Assembly (NCBI GenBank): GCA_035441325.1 | Contig: DAOROA010000003.1 | Coordinates: forward strand, 1 to 64,000 | Reading direction: 5' to 3' | Origin: Competibacter_A sp002352125 | GTDB lineage: Bacteria > Pseudomonadota > Gammaproteobacteria > Competibacterales > Competibacteraceae | DNA: 64,000 nucleotides | Shown here: piece after piece, positions 8,308 to 16,658 of the stretch | Position numbering within the stretch: position 1 is the stretch's first letter | Layout: each line of letters opens with the position of its first letter | Translations under genes and position numbers: made by a program | The notes under the pieces: generated by a model | Databases searched by the model: none | What the model was told of the DNA's origin: nothing | Seen by the model: only the letters and a program-made list of their open reading frames with translations

Positions 8308-9525
8308 CTATCGCCGCCCTTTCAACGCTGCGATGCGCATCCGCAAGGCATTGAGCTTGATGAAGCCACCAGCATCTTTTTGGTCGTAAGCACCCGCATC
8401 GTCTTCGAAGGTAGCGATGTTCATGTCGAATAGGCTATCGTCCGATTTACGGCCTGCCACGATTACGTTGCCTTTGTATAGCTTCACCCGCACCGTACCG
8501 TTCACTTGAGCCTGCGAGGCATCGATCAAGGTTTGCAGCATCTTGCGCTCGGGGCTCCACCAGTAACCGTTATAGACCAGGCTGGCGTAGCGCGGCATGA
8601 GATCATCCTTGAGGTGCGCGACTTCTCGGTCCAGAGTCAACGATTCCATCGCGCGGTGCGCCTTGAGCATGATGGTGCCACCGGGAGTTTCGTAGCAGCC
8701 GCGCGATTTCATGCCGACGTAGCGGTTCTCTACCAAATCCAGCCGGCCGATGCCGTGCTCGCCGCCCAACCGGTTCAGTTGGGTCAACACAGCAGCGGGC
8801 GCGAGCATTTCGCCGTCGATAGCCACGATGTCGCCGTTGCGGTAGTCCAATTCGACGTAACGCGGCTGGTCGGGCGCTTTTTCCGGCGATACCGACCAAC
8901 GCCACATCGCCTCGTCCGGCTCGCTCCAAGGATCTTCCAGCACGCCACCCTCGTAGGAAATGTGCAGCAGGTTGGCGTCCATCGAATACGGCGATTTGGT
9001 ACCGCGTTTCATTTCGACTGGGATGCCGTGTTTTTCAGCATAGGCCAGCAACTTCTCCCGCGACAGCAAATCCCACTCCCGCCACGGCGCGATGATCTTG
9101 ATATCCGGCTTGAGCGCGTAGGCGCCCAGCTCGAATCGCACCTGATCGTTGCCCTTGCCGGTGGCACCATGCGAGACGGCATCAGCGCCAGTCTGGACGG
9201 CGATTTCGATCTGTCGCTTGGCGATCAACGGCCGGGCGATAGATGTGCCGAGCAAGTATTCGCCTTCGTAGATGGCGTTGGCTCGAAACATGGGGAACAC
9301 GAAATCGCGCACGAACTCTTCGCGTAGGTCGTCGATGAAAATATTTTCCGGCTTGATGCCGAATAGCAACGCCTTGTGCCGGGCCGGCTCCAGCTCCTCG
9401 TCTTGCCCCAGATCGGCGGTGAAAGTGACGATCTCGCATTGATACACGTCTTGCAGCCATTTCAGGATGACCGAGGTATCCAGCCCACCCGAATAGGCCA
9501 GCACGACTTTCTTAACGTCGGACAT
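8308..9525 (-). CDS. argG: Argininosuccinate synthase
   Basis: Joins citrulline and aspartate using ATP in arginine biosynthesis. The 405-residue protein has the standard type I length. It carries the N-terminal ATP pyrophosphatase loop (AYSGGLDTSVILKWL), the citrulline/aspartate-binding HGATGKGNDQVRFE block, and the conserved KSPYSMDANLLHISYEGG and MKSRGCYETPGGT segments. ATG 9525 is preceded by an AT-rich spacer. No other arginine gene is adjacent. A hairpin in the leader (9553-9572) could affect expression. Confidence 0.97.
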   Translation of the reverse strand: MSDVKKVVLAYSGGLDTSVILKWLQDVYQCEIVTFTADLGQDEELEPARHKALLFGIKPENIFIDDLREEFVRDFVFPMFRANAIYEGEYLLGTSIARPLIAKRQIEIAVQTGADAVSHGATGKGNDQVRFELGAYALKPDIKIIAPWREWDLLSREKLLAYAEKHGIPVEMKRGTKSPYSMDANLLHISYEGGVLEDPWSEPDEAMWRWSVSPEKAPDQPRYVELDYRNGDIVAIDGEMLAPAAVLTQLNRLGGEHGIGRLDLVENRYVGMKSRGCYETPGGTIMLKAHRAMESLTLDREVAHLKDDLMPRYASLVYNGYWWSPERKMLQTLIDASQAQVNGTVRVKLYKGNVIVAGRKSDDSLFDMNIATFEDDAGAYDQKDAGGFIKLNALRMRIAALKGRR

Positions 9526-9889
9526 AATATTTCTCGCGTTCGTTTCGATCCGCGCCCGCTACCGAGCGGGCGAGTTAACTGTAACCGTCCAGGCTCGATT
9601 AGATCGAACCAGCACCAGCTTAGAATTGTACTGCCTTACGTCAAATAGAGCCTGCTTTAGATTTTTCGCTATAATTGTGCTGTATTTTGCAAAATTTTTA
9701 TTGCATATGTCGTGGTTTCCTGATGGCCGGGTAAATGAACGGGATGTGCCTATCTAAAATTAGTGATCGAGATCGCATTGATTTCCATATGTAAGGTTCA
9801 AACCCCCGCCTTTCAGGCGGGCAGATTTCATCTGCAGCCCTCTAGCTGGTAGGTTAAGAAGGATCATTGGTTAGGGTAACGGGGGCAAG
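9526..9889. other. Intergenic region argG to IS200
   Basis: No gene seen. It holds the argG leader with one strong hairpin, an AT-rich patch at about 9655-9715, and from about 9800 the left end of the IS200/IS605-type element. Confidence 0.6.
9553..9572 (-). promoter_or_regulatory. Hairpin in the argG leader
   Basis: A perfect 8-bp stem (cgcccgct 9553-9560 with agcgggcg 9565-9572) with a 4-base loop, about 28 bases upstream of the argG start. It could be an RNA control element; no T run follows, so simple termination is unlikely. Confidence 0.35.
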
Positions 9890-10388
9890 ATGGACTATCG
9901 ATACGGGAGCCACACGGTTTACAAGATTGAGTATCACTTGTCTGGGTGACCAAGTATCGATACAAGCTGCTGACGGGAGATGTGGGGCAGCGGGTTCGGG
10001 AGCTGGTGAAGCAAACCTGCGAAGCGTTCGAAATTCGGATCATCAAGGGTGTGGTCAGCAAGGAGCATGTGCACATCTTGGTGTCGACGCCGCCGGAGAT
10101 GGCGCCGAGCGAGATCATGGGGCGAATCAAGGGACGGACGGCGAGCAAGTTGTTCGAAGAGTTTCCAACGCTAAAGCAAAGATATTGGGGTCGGCATCTT
10201 TGGGCGCGGGGGTATTTTTGTGCGACGGTCTGGGAAATGACCGAGGAGATGATCAAGGAGTATCTGGAGCATCATTTTGAACCAGATCCAGCCAGGGATT
10301 TCAAGGTCGAAATCTAGACGGGTCTTTGACCCGTATCCGGACTTTCAATCCGTTATACACAACCCACCGGCTTTAGCCGGTGGTTGTT
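9800..10388 (+). mobile_element. IS200/IS605-type insertion sequence (decayed)
   Basis: The element has the layout of IS200: one small HUH transposase gene flanked by subterminal hairpins rather than terminal inverted repeats. The left hairpin is cccgcc/ggcggg (9805-9810 with 9816-9821). The right end has acgggtc/gacccgt (10318-10324 with 10328-10334) and ccaccggc/gccggtgg (10364-10371 with 10376-10383). Exact cleavage sites cannot be read by eye. No tnpB accessory gene is present. Confidence 0.75.
9890..10317 (+). pseudogene. tnpA: IS200-like transposase TnpA, frameshifted
   Basis: Single-strand HUH/Y1 transposase. Reading from ATG 9890 gives MDYRYGSHTVYKIEYHL and then runs into a stop at 9944-9946. 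The rest of the protein (VTKYRYKLL onward) continues from about 9946 in another frame. The switch fits the loss of one base near 9940, in the first beta strand YHxVWVTKYR. Downstream the HUH pair (EHVHILVS) and the catalytic Tyr (EEMIKEYLEHH) are intact, so decay is recent or the lost base is an assembly error. A GTG start at 9946 would give 123 residues without the first strand and is unlikely to be active. Confidence 0.85.
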
Positions 10389-10466
10389 GAGTTGTCCTCC
10401 AAGTTCGAGGGGTCGCGCTTGCCGCGATGACTCAAATGGTGTTTCCGGTTGGCCGGGACGGCTGTT

Positions 10467-11999
10467 TCACAATCGCCGCATCTTGATGTCGAGGATCTGA
10501 ATCCGATAGGCAATCTGGCGCGGCGTCATGCCCAGCAAGCGGGCGGCCTTGGCCTGCACCCAGCCGGCCTGTTCCAAAGCTGCGATGACCCGCTCCCGCT
10601 CGTCCAGATCGGGATCGTCCAGACCGGGCTTGCTCGGGGCAGAAGAGAACACCGGACTGGCGCCACGCGGATTCAGACCGCCCAGTTCGATCACGTCCTG
10701 CGCGATCACCCCATTGGCGCTCATAATCGCGCTGCGCTCCAGACAATTTTCCAGTTCGCGCACGTTGCCGGGCCAGTGATGCCGCATCAGCGAGCGGATG
10801 GCGCTGTCGGTGATGGCCAGCATCCGGCCCTGCTGCTTGGCGATTTTATCCACCAGGAACCGCGCCAGATCGGGAATGTCCTCCGGGCGCTCGCGCAAGG
10901 CTGGCATGAAAATCGGCATCACGTTGAGCCGATAGTACAAATCCTCGCGGAACGCTCCAGTATCTACCGCTGCTTCCAGGTCGCGGTTGGTCGCGGCGAT
11001 GACTCGCACGTCCACGCGCAAGGTCTGGCTGCTGCCGACCCGCTCCAGCTCGCCTTCTTGCAGCACGCGCAACAGTTTGGCCTGAAACGCAGGGGAAATA
11101 TCGCCGATTTCGTCCAGAAACAAAGTGCCGCCGTGGGCCTGCTCGAAGCGTCCCTTGCGCTGGTTGACCGCTCCCGTGAACGCGCCTTTCTCGTGTCCGA
11201 ACAACTCCGATTCCAGCAAATTGTCCGGCAAGGCCGCGCAGTTCAGCTTGAGTAGTGGCCCGCCGGCGCGCGGCGAATTGTAGTGGATGGCGCAAGCGAT
11301 CAATTCCTTGCCGGTGCCGGATTCGCCCCGCACCAGCACCGTGGTGTTCCATTTCGCTACCTGCCGCACCTGCTCGAACACCCGCTGCATCGGCTGGCTG
11401 TGACCGACCATGCTGTCAAAGCCGTGGTGACCGCGCACCGTCCGCCGCAGACTGTCGCGCTCGGCGGTCAATGCGCCGCGCTCGCGTTCCGCTTCCCGCG
11501 CGGTTTGCACGCTGCGGGCGATCAGGTTCGCAACCATCTCCAGAAAGCGGGCGCGTTCCTGCAACCATTGATCGCGACGAGGTGGTTGCGCCGCCAATAC
11601 ACCGCTGTATTGCTCTAGTCCTGCCCGGATTGGCACCCCGATAAACGGCAATTCCCGGTCGTACAGCTTCAGCCGGTTCAGAAAGCGCGGTTCGTCGGCG
11701 ATACGTGGCAACACGATTTTTTCGCCTCGCTCCAGCACCATGCCGATCAAGCCCTCGCCCGGCAGATAGCGTACCGGTTCATCATCCGGGGAAGCGTGTT
11801 GGCCGTGGATCGCACTGACCAACAGGGCACCGCTATCGGGGTCCACCAACGACACCGTGCCGTGCAACAGTTCGCCCCGGTCGTGCAGCACTTGCAAAAC
11901 CCGCGCGAGCGTTTCCTCCAGCGGGGAAGGCTGGCCGAGAATTTGGCTTACCCCGAACAGGGCCGCCAATTGGATTTCCAATAACTCCGAACGATCCAC
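10467..11999 (-). CDS. nifA: Nif-specific sigma-54 activator NifA
   Basis: Transcription activator of nitrogen fixation genes that works with sigma-54. An N-terminal GAF domain (about residues 20-165) is followed by the AAA+ central domain with Walker A GESGTGKE, the sigma-54 contact loop GAFTGA, Walker B GGTLFLDEIGD and arginine-finger region, then a Fis-type helix-turn-helix at the C terminus (AGWVQAKAARLLGMTPRQIA). I chose GTG 11999, 20 bases after the nifL stop, giving 510 residues, usual for NifA. The longer open frame to 12200 only overlaps nifL out of frame. It is co-transcribed with nifL. No interdomain CxxxxC motif was noticed, as expected for NifA controlled by NifL. Confidence 0.94.
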   Translation of the reverse strand: MDRSELLEIQLAALFGVSQILGQPSPLEETLARVLQVLHDRGELLHGTVSLVDPDSGALLVSAIHGQHASPDDEPVRYLPGEGLIGMVLERGEKIVLPRIADEPRFLNRLKLYDRELPFIGVPIRAGLEQYSGVLAAQPPRRDQWLQERARFLEMVANLIARSVQTAREAERERGALTAERDSLRRTVRGHHGFDSMVGHSQPMQRVFEQVRQVAKWNTTVLVRGESGTGKELIACAIHYNSPRAGGPLLKLNCAALPDNLLESELFGHEKGAFTGAVNQRKGRFEQAHGGTLFLDEIGDISPAFQAKLLRVLQEGELERVGSSQTLRVDVRVIAATNRDLEAAVDTGAFREDLYYRLNVMPIFMPALRERPEDIPDLARFLVDKIAKQQGRMLAITDSAIRSLMRHHWPGNVRELENCLERSAIMSANGVIAQDVIELGGLNPRGASPVFSSAPSKPGLDDPDLDERERVIAALEQAGWVQAKAARLLGMTPRQIAYRIQILDIKMRRL

Positions 12000-12019
12000 G
12001 GTGATATCTTTTCGCTGGC

Positions 12020-13603
12020 TCAGGTCTCTTCGACGTATTTGATGGGCAGCGATACCCGCCAGCGGCAACCGACGGTGTAGTCGGGGTCGAGGGCGATCAC
12101 GCCGCGCTGCTCGTTGACCACCTCCTGCACTAGCGCCAAGCCCAAGCCGGTGTGCGTGGCCGCGCGCTTGGTGGTGAAGAACGGCTCGAAAATTCGCCAA
12201 TGCAGATCGGACGGGATACCGGGGCCGGTGTCTTCGATGGTGATTTGTACCGCCTGATCGCGGACATCGGTGACGATGCGCAGCTCGCGAGGCTGGTGGC
12301 GGTTACCTTCCATCGCGTCCAGCGCATTGTCGAGCAACTGCTTGAACATGCCGCGCAAACGGCTGGCTCGTGCGGTGACGGCCGGCAGAATCGGCGTCGG
12401 CTTCCAGTCTACGATCGTGCCGCCCGCCAGTAGCCGGTGCTTGCACAGCTCCAACACTTCCCGCAGCAATTGGTTGATGTTGACCGGCGCCGCCGCCTCC
12501 GGGGGCACTTGGGGAATCAAGGCCCGCAACCGCTCCAAGGCTTCCCGGCCGGCGGTCGTTGCCTGGCGCAGAGCGTGGCGCAAAGCCGGATCGCCTTGGG
12601 CGCCGCGCCGTTCCAGCAGGTCGTGGGCGGCGGCGATCAGGTTCAGTGGTCCCTGCATCTGGAAAATGGCCGCTTGCAGCGCCTCCCGCATGCTGCGCAC
12701 CCGCTCCTGCTCCGCCAGCAGTGCCCGCATGGCGTTCATGCCGACCGCTTCTTGCTGGCGCTTGAGCGAGGTGATTTCGTTCGCCATCAGCAGCAGATAG
12801 GTCTGTCGCACCGGCTTGAAAAAGTTAGCGGCGCTGTTGTCCTGCTCGCGAAACCAAACGCCGGAACAAGAGAACCAACGCGGTTGGCCTTTGCCGCCCG
12901 GATCGAAGCTAACTTCCTTATCGCGGAAGCCTTGCTCTGCATGGCTGCCCCAGGGAAAAGTCTCGCCCAGAGTTTCGCGCAGGGCGCGCAGAAATTCCGC
13001 TGCCGGTTCCCGTACCCGCAAGTCGCCGACCAGCTTTTTGTATTCGTGGTTGTCGAGAATCACCCGGCCGTTTTCGTCGAGCAGAACGATCACCGCCGGC
13101 GCGGCGTCCACCATCGACTCGATCAGCGCCTTCTGGTAATGCACCTGCCGCTCCAGATGGTGCATGGCGGTCACGTCGCGGTAGATGCCGAGGAAATAGG
13201 CGGTTTGCACCCATTCGTCGCGTACCGGCAAGACGGTCAGTTCCGCCAGGTAGACCGTATCCCGCTTGCGGCGGTTGGCCAGCAGCCCGGTCCAGGGACG
13301 GCCGCGCTTGATCTGGCGCCACATCTGTTCGTAGACCCGAGGCGGGGTGCATTGGTCGGACAACATGGCGGTACTCTTGCCGATCACTTCGTCGGCGGTA
13401 TAGCCAGTAACTTCGGTAAATGCTTTATTTATATATAGAATATTGGCATCGGTATCGGTCAGGCAAACTGCGGTGGTCAACTGATCCACAATTTTGGCGA
13501 ACACCCAGGGCGGCAGATGGTCAGCGGCCGGACAGGTCTCGCTCGCATCGGTTCTGGTGGCGGAAAAGCGGCCGATTGTTTTCTGATCGTTTTGTGTGGT
13601 CAT
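12020..13603 (-). CDS. nifL: NifL, redox- and energy-sensing anti-activator of NifA
   Basis: Sensor that binds and inhibits NifA in response to oxygen, ADP and fixed nitrogen. The 527-residue product has a PAS1 domain (about 30-150) with the FAD-type core (NILYINKAFTEVTGY, LANRRKRDTVYLAELTVLPV), a second PAS (about 160-290), a helical region and a HATPase domain (LLDNALDAMEG, EDTGPGIP, GLGLALVQEVV). At the place of the kinase H-box it reads FQMQGPLNLIAAAHDLL without the phosphorylated His position, as in Azotobacter NifL, which supports NifL rather than an ordinary kinase. ATG 13603 is preferred over TTG 13645, since the putative transcription start would lie only about 8 bases before the TTG. 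It is followed by nifA. Confidence 0.93.
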   Translation of the reverse strand: MTTQNDQKTIGRFSATRTDASETCPAADHLPPWVFAKIVDQLTTAVCLTDTDANILYINKAFTEVTGYTADEVIGKSTAMLSDQCTPPRVYEQMWRQIKRGRPWTGLLANRRKRDTVYLAELTVLPVRDEWVQTAYFLGIYRDVTAMHHLERQVHYQKALIESMVDAAPAVIVLLDENGRVILDNHEYKKLVGDLRVREPAAEFLRALRETLGETFPWGSHAEQGFRDKEVSFDPGGKGQPRWFSCSGVWFREQDNSAANFFKPVRQTYLLLMANEITSLKRQQEAVGMNAMRALLAEQERVRSMREALQAAIFQMQGPLNLIAAAHDLLERRGAQGDPALRHALRQATTAGREALERLRALIPQVPPEAAAPVNINQLLREVLELCKHRLLAGGTIVDWKPTPILPAVTARASRLRGMFKQLLDNALDAMEGNRHQPRELRIVTDVRDQAVQITIEDTGPGIPSDLHWRIFEPFFTTKRAATHTGLGLALVQEVVNEQRGVIALDPDYTVGCRWRVSLPIKYVEET

Positions 13604-13663
13604 GAGTATGTTCGGCGTGTTCGGGATTATGTTTGGAAAGGGCAAGGTGGTTTAGCGACGTCA

Positions 13664-13679
13664 TGCAAAACCATGACCA
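13664..13679 (-). promoter_or_regulatory. Candidate sigma-54 promoter of nifLA
   Basis: On the minus strand the sequence TGG-N9-TTTGCA has the GG (13677-13678) and GC (13665-13666) of a -24/-12 promoter with the required 10-base gap. The -12 box matches well and the -24 box only in TGG. It lies about 50 bases upstream of the nifL ATG. Confidence 0.45.
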
Positions 13680-13818
13680 ATACCGTCGATAGGGAAACGA
13701 CTAGCCGTGTGGCAAGGTTTCGCCGCGCTTGGGCAAGGTGGATCGATGGATGGCGGCATCTCATGATCCGATTGCGGTGCAGCATTTGCCACAACCGGCA
13801 TCGGTTTCGACGTCGTAA

Positions 13819-13834
13819 TGTCGTAAACCCTACA
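13819..13834. promoter_or_regulatory. NifA-type upstream activator site
   Basis: TGT (13819-13821), ten bases, ACA (13832-13834): the consensus binding site of NifA. It lies about 80 bases upstream of the candidate rnf -24 box and about 140 bases upstream of the candidate nifL promoter. The motif is short and symmetric, so chance occurrence must be considered; position and neighbours make it plausible. Confidence 0.6.
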
Positions 13835-13912
13835 AGGTTCCGTCCGCTCATCAAGCCAAATCGCTATCGATAATATTCTGATTGAGAAAGAAATGGCTGA
13901 AGCCAGCGCCGT

Positions 13913-13928
13913 TGGCACGATTGCTGCC
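13913..13928 (+). promoter_or_regulatory. Sigma-54 (-24/-12) promoter of the rnf operon
   Basis: TGGCACG, four bases, CTGCC: the -24 box is perfect and the GC of the -12 box sits at the right 10-base distance (GG 13914-13915, GC 13926-13927). Transcription would start near 13939, just ahead of the rnfA ribosome binding site. Confidence 0.8.
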
Positions 13929-13956
13929 AAAAACAGCGCATGACGCGGAGGCCGAC

Positions 13957-14538
13957 ATGCGCGATTACCTGTTCATCCTGTTGGGCACGGCGTTGGTCAA
14001 CAACGTGGTGCTGGTCCGATTCCTGGGGTTGTGTCCGTTCATGGGCGTTTCCAACAAAGTGGATTCCGCTTTGGGGATGGGAATGGCGACGACCTTCGTG
14101 CTGACTCTCGCGGTTTCGATCTGCTGGTTGTTGGAGCGTTACGTGCTGATTCCGCTCGATATCCAGTTCTTGCGGATTCTGGCGTTCATCCTGGTCATCG
14201 CCGCGCTGGTGCAGTTCACCGAGATGTTCGTCCATAAAGCCAGCCCCACGCTTTATCAGGTTCTCGGCATCTATCTACCGCTGATCACCACCAACTGCGC
14301 CGTGTTCGGCATGGCGTTACTGAATATCCAGCAGCCGCACAGCTTGCTGGAAAGTCTCCTGTTCGGATTCGGTTCCGCCCTGGGATTCACCCTGGTACTG
14401 GTGTTGTTTGCCGGCTTGCGCGAGCGATTGGCGCTGGCCAACGTGCCGGAAACCTTTGCCGGCGCCCCGATCGGTTTCATCGCTGCCGGCCTGCTGGCGC
14501 TGGCATTCATGGGGTTCGTGGGTTTACCGACGCACTAG
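13957..14538 (+). CDS. rnfA: Rnf electron transport complex subunit A
   Basis: Integral membrane subunit (193 residues, about six transmembrane segments) of the ion-translocating ferredoxin:NAD(+) oxidoreductase, which here probably drives electrons towards ferredoxin for nitrogenase. It starts MRDYLFILLGTALVNNVVLV and contains LGLCPFMGVS and LPLITTNCAVFG, the paired cysteine-containing motifs shared with RnfE. ATG 13957 is chosen because ggagg precedes it and the protein then aligns with known RnfA/RsxA starts; an upstream in-frame start at 13882 would lie before the sigma-54 promoter. First gene of rnfABCDGEH. Confidence 0.96.
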   Translation: MRDYLFILLGTALVNNVVLVRFLGLCPFMGVSNKVDSALGMGMATTFVLTLAVSICWLLERYVLIPLDIQFLRILAFILVIAALVQFTEMFVHKASPTLYQVLGIYLPLITTNCAVFGMALLNIQQPHSLLESLLFGFGSALGFTLVLVLFAGLRERLALANVPETFAGAPIGFIAAGLLALAFMGFVGLPTH

Positions 14539-14546
14539 TCGCCTTC

Positions 14547-14623
14547 GCCCTAACCCCTTTCCCAGAGGGAGAGGGAATGAATTGTTCCCCCTTGCCCTTT
14601 GAAGGAGAAAGGATGGGGGTGAG
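14547..14623. repeat. Imperfect palindromic intergenic element
   Basis: The gap between rnfA and rnfB holds C-rich arm gccctaacccctttcccaga and, about 45 bases on, an oppositely oriented G-rich arm ending ggatgggggtgag, with smaller inverted repeats inside. It has the look of a dispersed REP-like unit common in intergenic regions of proteobacteria. It may form an RNA hairpin within the rnf transcript. Confidence 0.5.
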
Positions 14624-14656
14624 AGCAGTTTTCCAAAGTGTTGGGAGCATATTGAG

Positions 14657-15187
14657 ATGATCGCCGCCGTATTGAGTTTGACGCTATTGGGGATCGCGCT
14701 GGGCTGGATGCTGGGTTTCGCCGCCCGCTATCTGCGCGTCGAAAGTAACCCGCTGCACGAAGAAATCCAGCAAATGCTGCCGGGGGTGAATTGCGGGCAG
14801 TGCGGCTATCCGGGTTGCAGTGGCGCGGCCGAGGCGTTGGCTGCCGGTAAGGCGGCTGTCACGCTTTGCCCGCCGGGCGGCCCAGCCCTGGTCCAAGCGT
14901 TGGCAGCGAAGCTAGGCGTGGCGGTGGACGGCGCATCGAGCGGTCCACCCCTGCTCGCGTATATCAACGAAGCGACCTGTATCGGCTGCGCCCACTGCGG
15001 CGGAAGGTGTCCCACCGACGCCATCATCGGGGCGCCCAAGCAGATTCACGGCGTGATTCAGGATGCCTGTATCGGTTGCGGGCTGTGCGTGGAAGTGTGT
15101 CCGACCGAATGCCTGCAATTGCGTCCCGTCGCTTCCACCTTGAAAACTTGGTACTGGCCCAAGCCGGCGCTGGGTTTCGGAGTTTGA
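14657..15187 (+). CDS. rnfB: Rnf complex subunit B, iron-sulfur protein
   Basis: Membrane-anchored ferredoxin-like subunit of 176 residues that takes electrons to or from ferredoxin. An N-terminal transmembrane helix (residues 1-25) is followed by the Fes domain with VNCGQCGYPGCSGAAEAL plus a later Cys, and two 4Fe-4S motifs, CIGCAHCGGRCPTDAI and CIGCGLCVEVCPTECL. The Thr/Pro pattern differs slightly from E. coli RsxB but all cluster cysteines are present. It is separated from rnfA by the palindromic element and followed 4 bases later by rnfC. Confidence 0.96.
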   Translation: MIAAVLSLTLLGIALGWMLGFAARYLRVESNPLHEEIQQMLPGVNCGQCGYPGCSGAAEALAAGKAAVTLCPPGGPALVQALAAKLGVAVDGASSGPPLLAYINEATCIGCAHCGGRCPTDAIIGAPKQIHGVIQDACIGCGLCVEVCPTECLQLRPVASTLKTWYWPKPALGFGV

Positions 15188-15191
15188 TGCC

Positions 15192-16658
15192 ATGAAATTG
15201 TTCGACTTCTGGGGTGGCGTGCATCCGGCCGGGCAAAAACATCTGAGCGCCGAGCAAGCGATTCGAGTGTTGCCGATGCCTTCCCGGTTACACATTCCGC
15301 TGCAACAACATACCGGCCGACCGGCGATACCGGTGGTCGAGGTTGGCCAGAAAGTGCGCAAAGGCGAGTTGTTGGGTCGGGAACAAAGCGGTGTTTCGGC
15401 GTCGGTGCATGCGCCCACTTCCGGCGTGGTCACAGCTATCGGTGATTTCGCCGCACCGCACGTATCCGGCTTGCCGTTGCCGACCGTGACCTTGGAAAGC
15501 GATGGCGAGGATCAGTGGTTGGAGCGGGAGCCGCTACCGGATCCGTTCGCGTTGGCACCCGAGGAAGTTGCCGCTCGCATCGGCGAGGCTGGCATCGTTG
15601 GCATGGGTGGGGCGAATTTCCCGGCGGCGGTCAAGCTCAGCAAGGCGCGACAGGCCAAGGTGCATACCCTGGCGGTCAACGGTGCCGAGTGCGAACCCTA
15701 CATGACCTGCGACGACCGCTTGATGCGCGAGCGGGCCGAGCACATCGTGGACGGCGTTCGCCTGATGCTCCACGCTTTGCAGGCACCCAACGCCGTGATC
15801 GCCATCGAGGACAACAAACCGGAAGCAGCAGCCTGCATGAAAGCAGCCTGCCAGCATGAGCAGCACGTTCAGGTAGTGGTGGTGCCATCGCGCTATCCAG
15901 CGGGTTCGGCCAAGCAGTTGATTCAAATTTTGACCGGCTTGGAGACGCCCGCCGGGGGGCGCGGTACCGATACCGGGGTGCTGGTGCACAACGTTGGTAC
16001 TGCCTACGCCGTACACCGGGCATTGCGGCAGGCGCATCCGCTGATCTCGCGGATCGTCACGGTCACTGGCGGTGCGGTGGCCCAGCCGCAAAATCTGGAA
16101 GCGCCCATCGGCACGCTGGTAGAGGATTTGCTGGCGTTCTGCGGTGGCGTGACGGAAACGCCCGCTCGCCTGCTGATGGGTGGACCGATGATGGGTCAGC
16201 CATTGCCCGGTACCCAAGTACCCATCGTCAAGGGCACCAACGGTATCTTGGCGCTGACCGCTGCCGAAGCACGGCTGGAAGCGGCGCCTTCGCCCTGCAT
16301 CCGCTGTGGGCGCTGCGTCGAAGCCTGCCCGATGGGTTTGATGCCGCTGGAAATGTCCAAACGCGCCCGCCACGACGATCTGGAAGGCGCGGAGGCATTC
16401 GGGTTGGTCGATTGCATCAGTTGCGGCTCTTGCGCCTTCGCCTGCCCCTCGCATATTCCGCTGGTGCAATATTTCGAATACGCCCGCGGCGCGCTCGAAG
16501 CCCAGCAACGGGCGGAACAGAAAGCCAAGGAAACCAGGCGCTTGCTGGATCAGCGGCAAGCCCGGCTGGCGCGAGCGGAGCAGGCCAAGGCCGAAGCAGC
16601 GGCACGGCGGCAAGCCGAAAAGCGCCAAGCCAAGGCCAAGGCTGGAGCGGCGGCGTGA
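15192..16658 (+). CDS. rnfC: Rnf complex subunit C
   Basis: Peripheral subunit (488 residues) carrying the NADH/FMN site and two 4Fe-4S clusters. It has the RnfC N-terminal barrel-sandwich region (residues about 20-100), a Gly-rich nucleotide loop GIVGMGGANFPAAVKL, the SLBB-type region, and two clusters CIRCGRCVEACPMG and CISCGSCAFACPSH near residues 370-420. The C-terminal tail is a short Ala/Lys/Arg-rich coiled coil, far shorter than the long repeat tail of E. coli RsxC. The stop overlaps the rnfD start. Confidence 0.96.
   Translation: MKLFDFWGGVHPAGQKHLSAEQAIRVLPMPSRLHIPLQQHTGRPAIPVVEVGQKVRKGELLGREQSGVSASVHAPTSGVVTAIGDFAAPHVSGLPLPTVTLESDGEDQWLEREPLPDPFALAPEEVAARIGEAGIVGMGGANFPAAVKLSKARQAKVHTLAVNGAECEPYMTCDDRLMRERAEHIVDGVRLMLHALQAPNAVIAIEDNKPEAAACMKAACQHEQHVQVVVVPSRYPAGSAKQLIQILTGLETPAGGRGTDTGVLVHNVGTAYAVHRALRQAHPLISRIVTVTGGAVAQPQNLEAPIGTLVEDLLAFCGGVTETPARLLMGGPMMGQPLPGTQVPIVKGTNGILALTAAEARLEAAPSPCIRCGRCVEACPMGLMPLEMSKRARHDDLEGAEAFGLVDCISCGSCAFACPSHIPLVQYFEYARGALEAQQRAEQKAKETRRLLDQRQARLARAEQAKAEAAARRQAEKRQAKAKAGAAA

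Noticed and set aside
13690..13730. Second sigma-54 promoter on the plus strand (gtggcaaggtttcgc)
   Set aside because: The GG to GC gap is one base too short for a -24/-12 promoter.
15534..16628. 364-codon open frame antisense to rnfC
   Set aside because: rnfC has all cluster motifs on the other strand; the antisense product has no recognisable feature.
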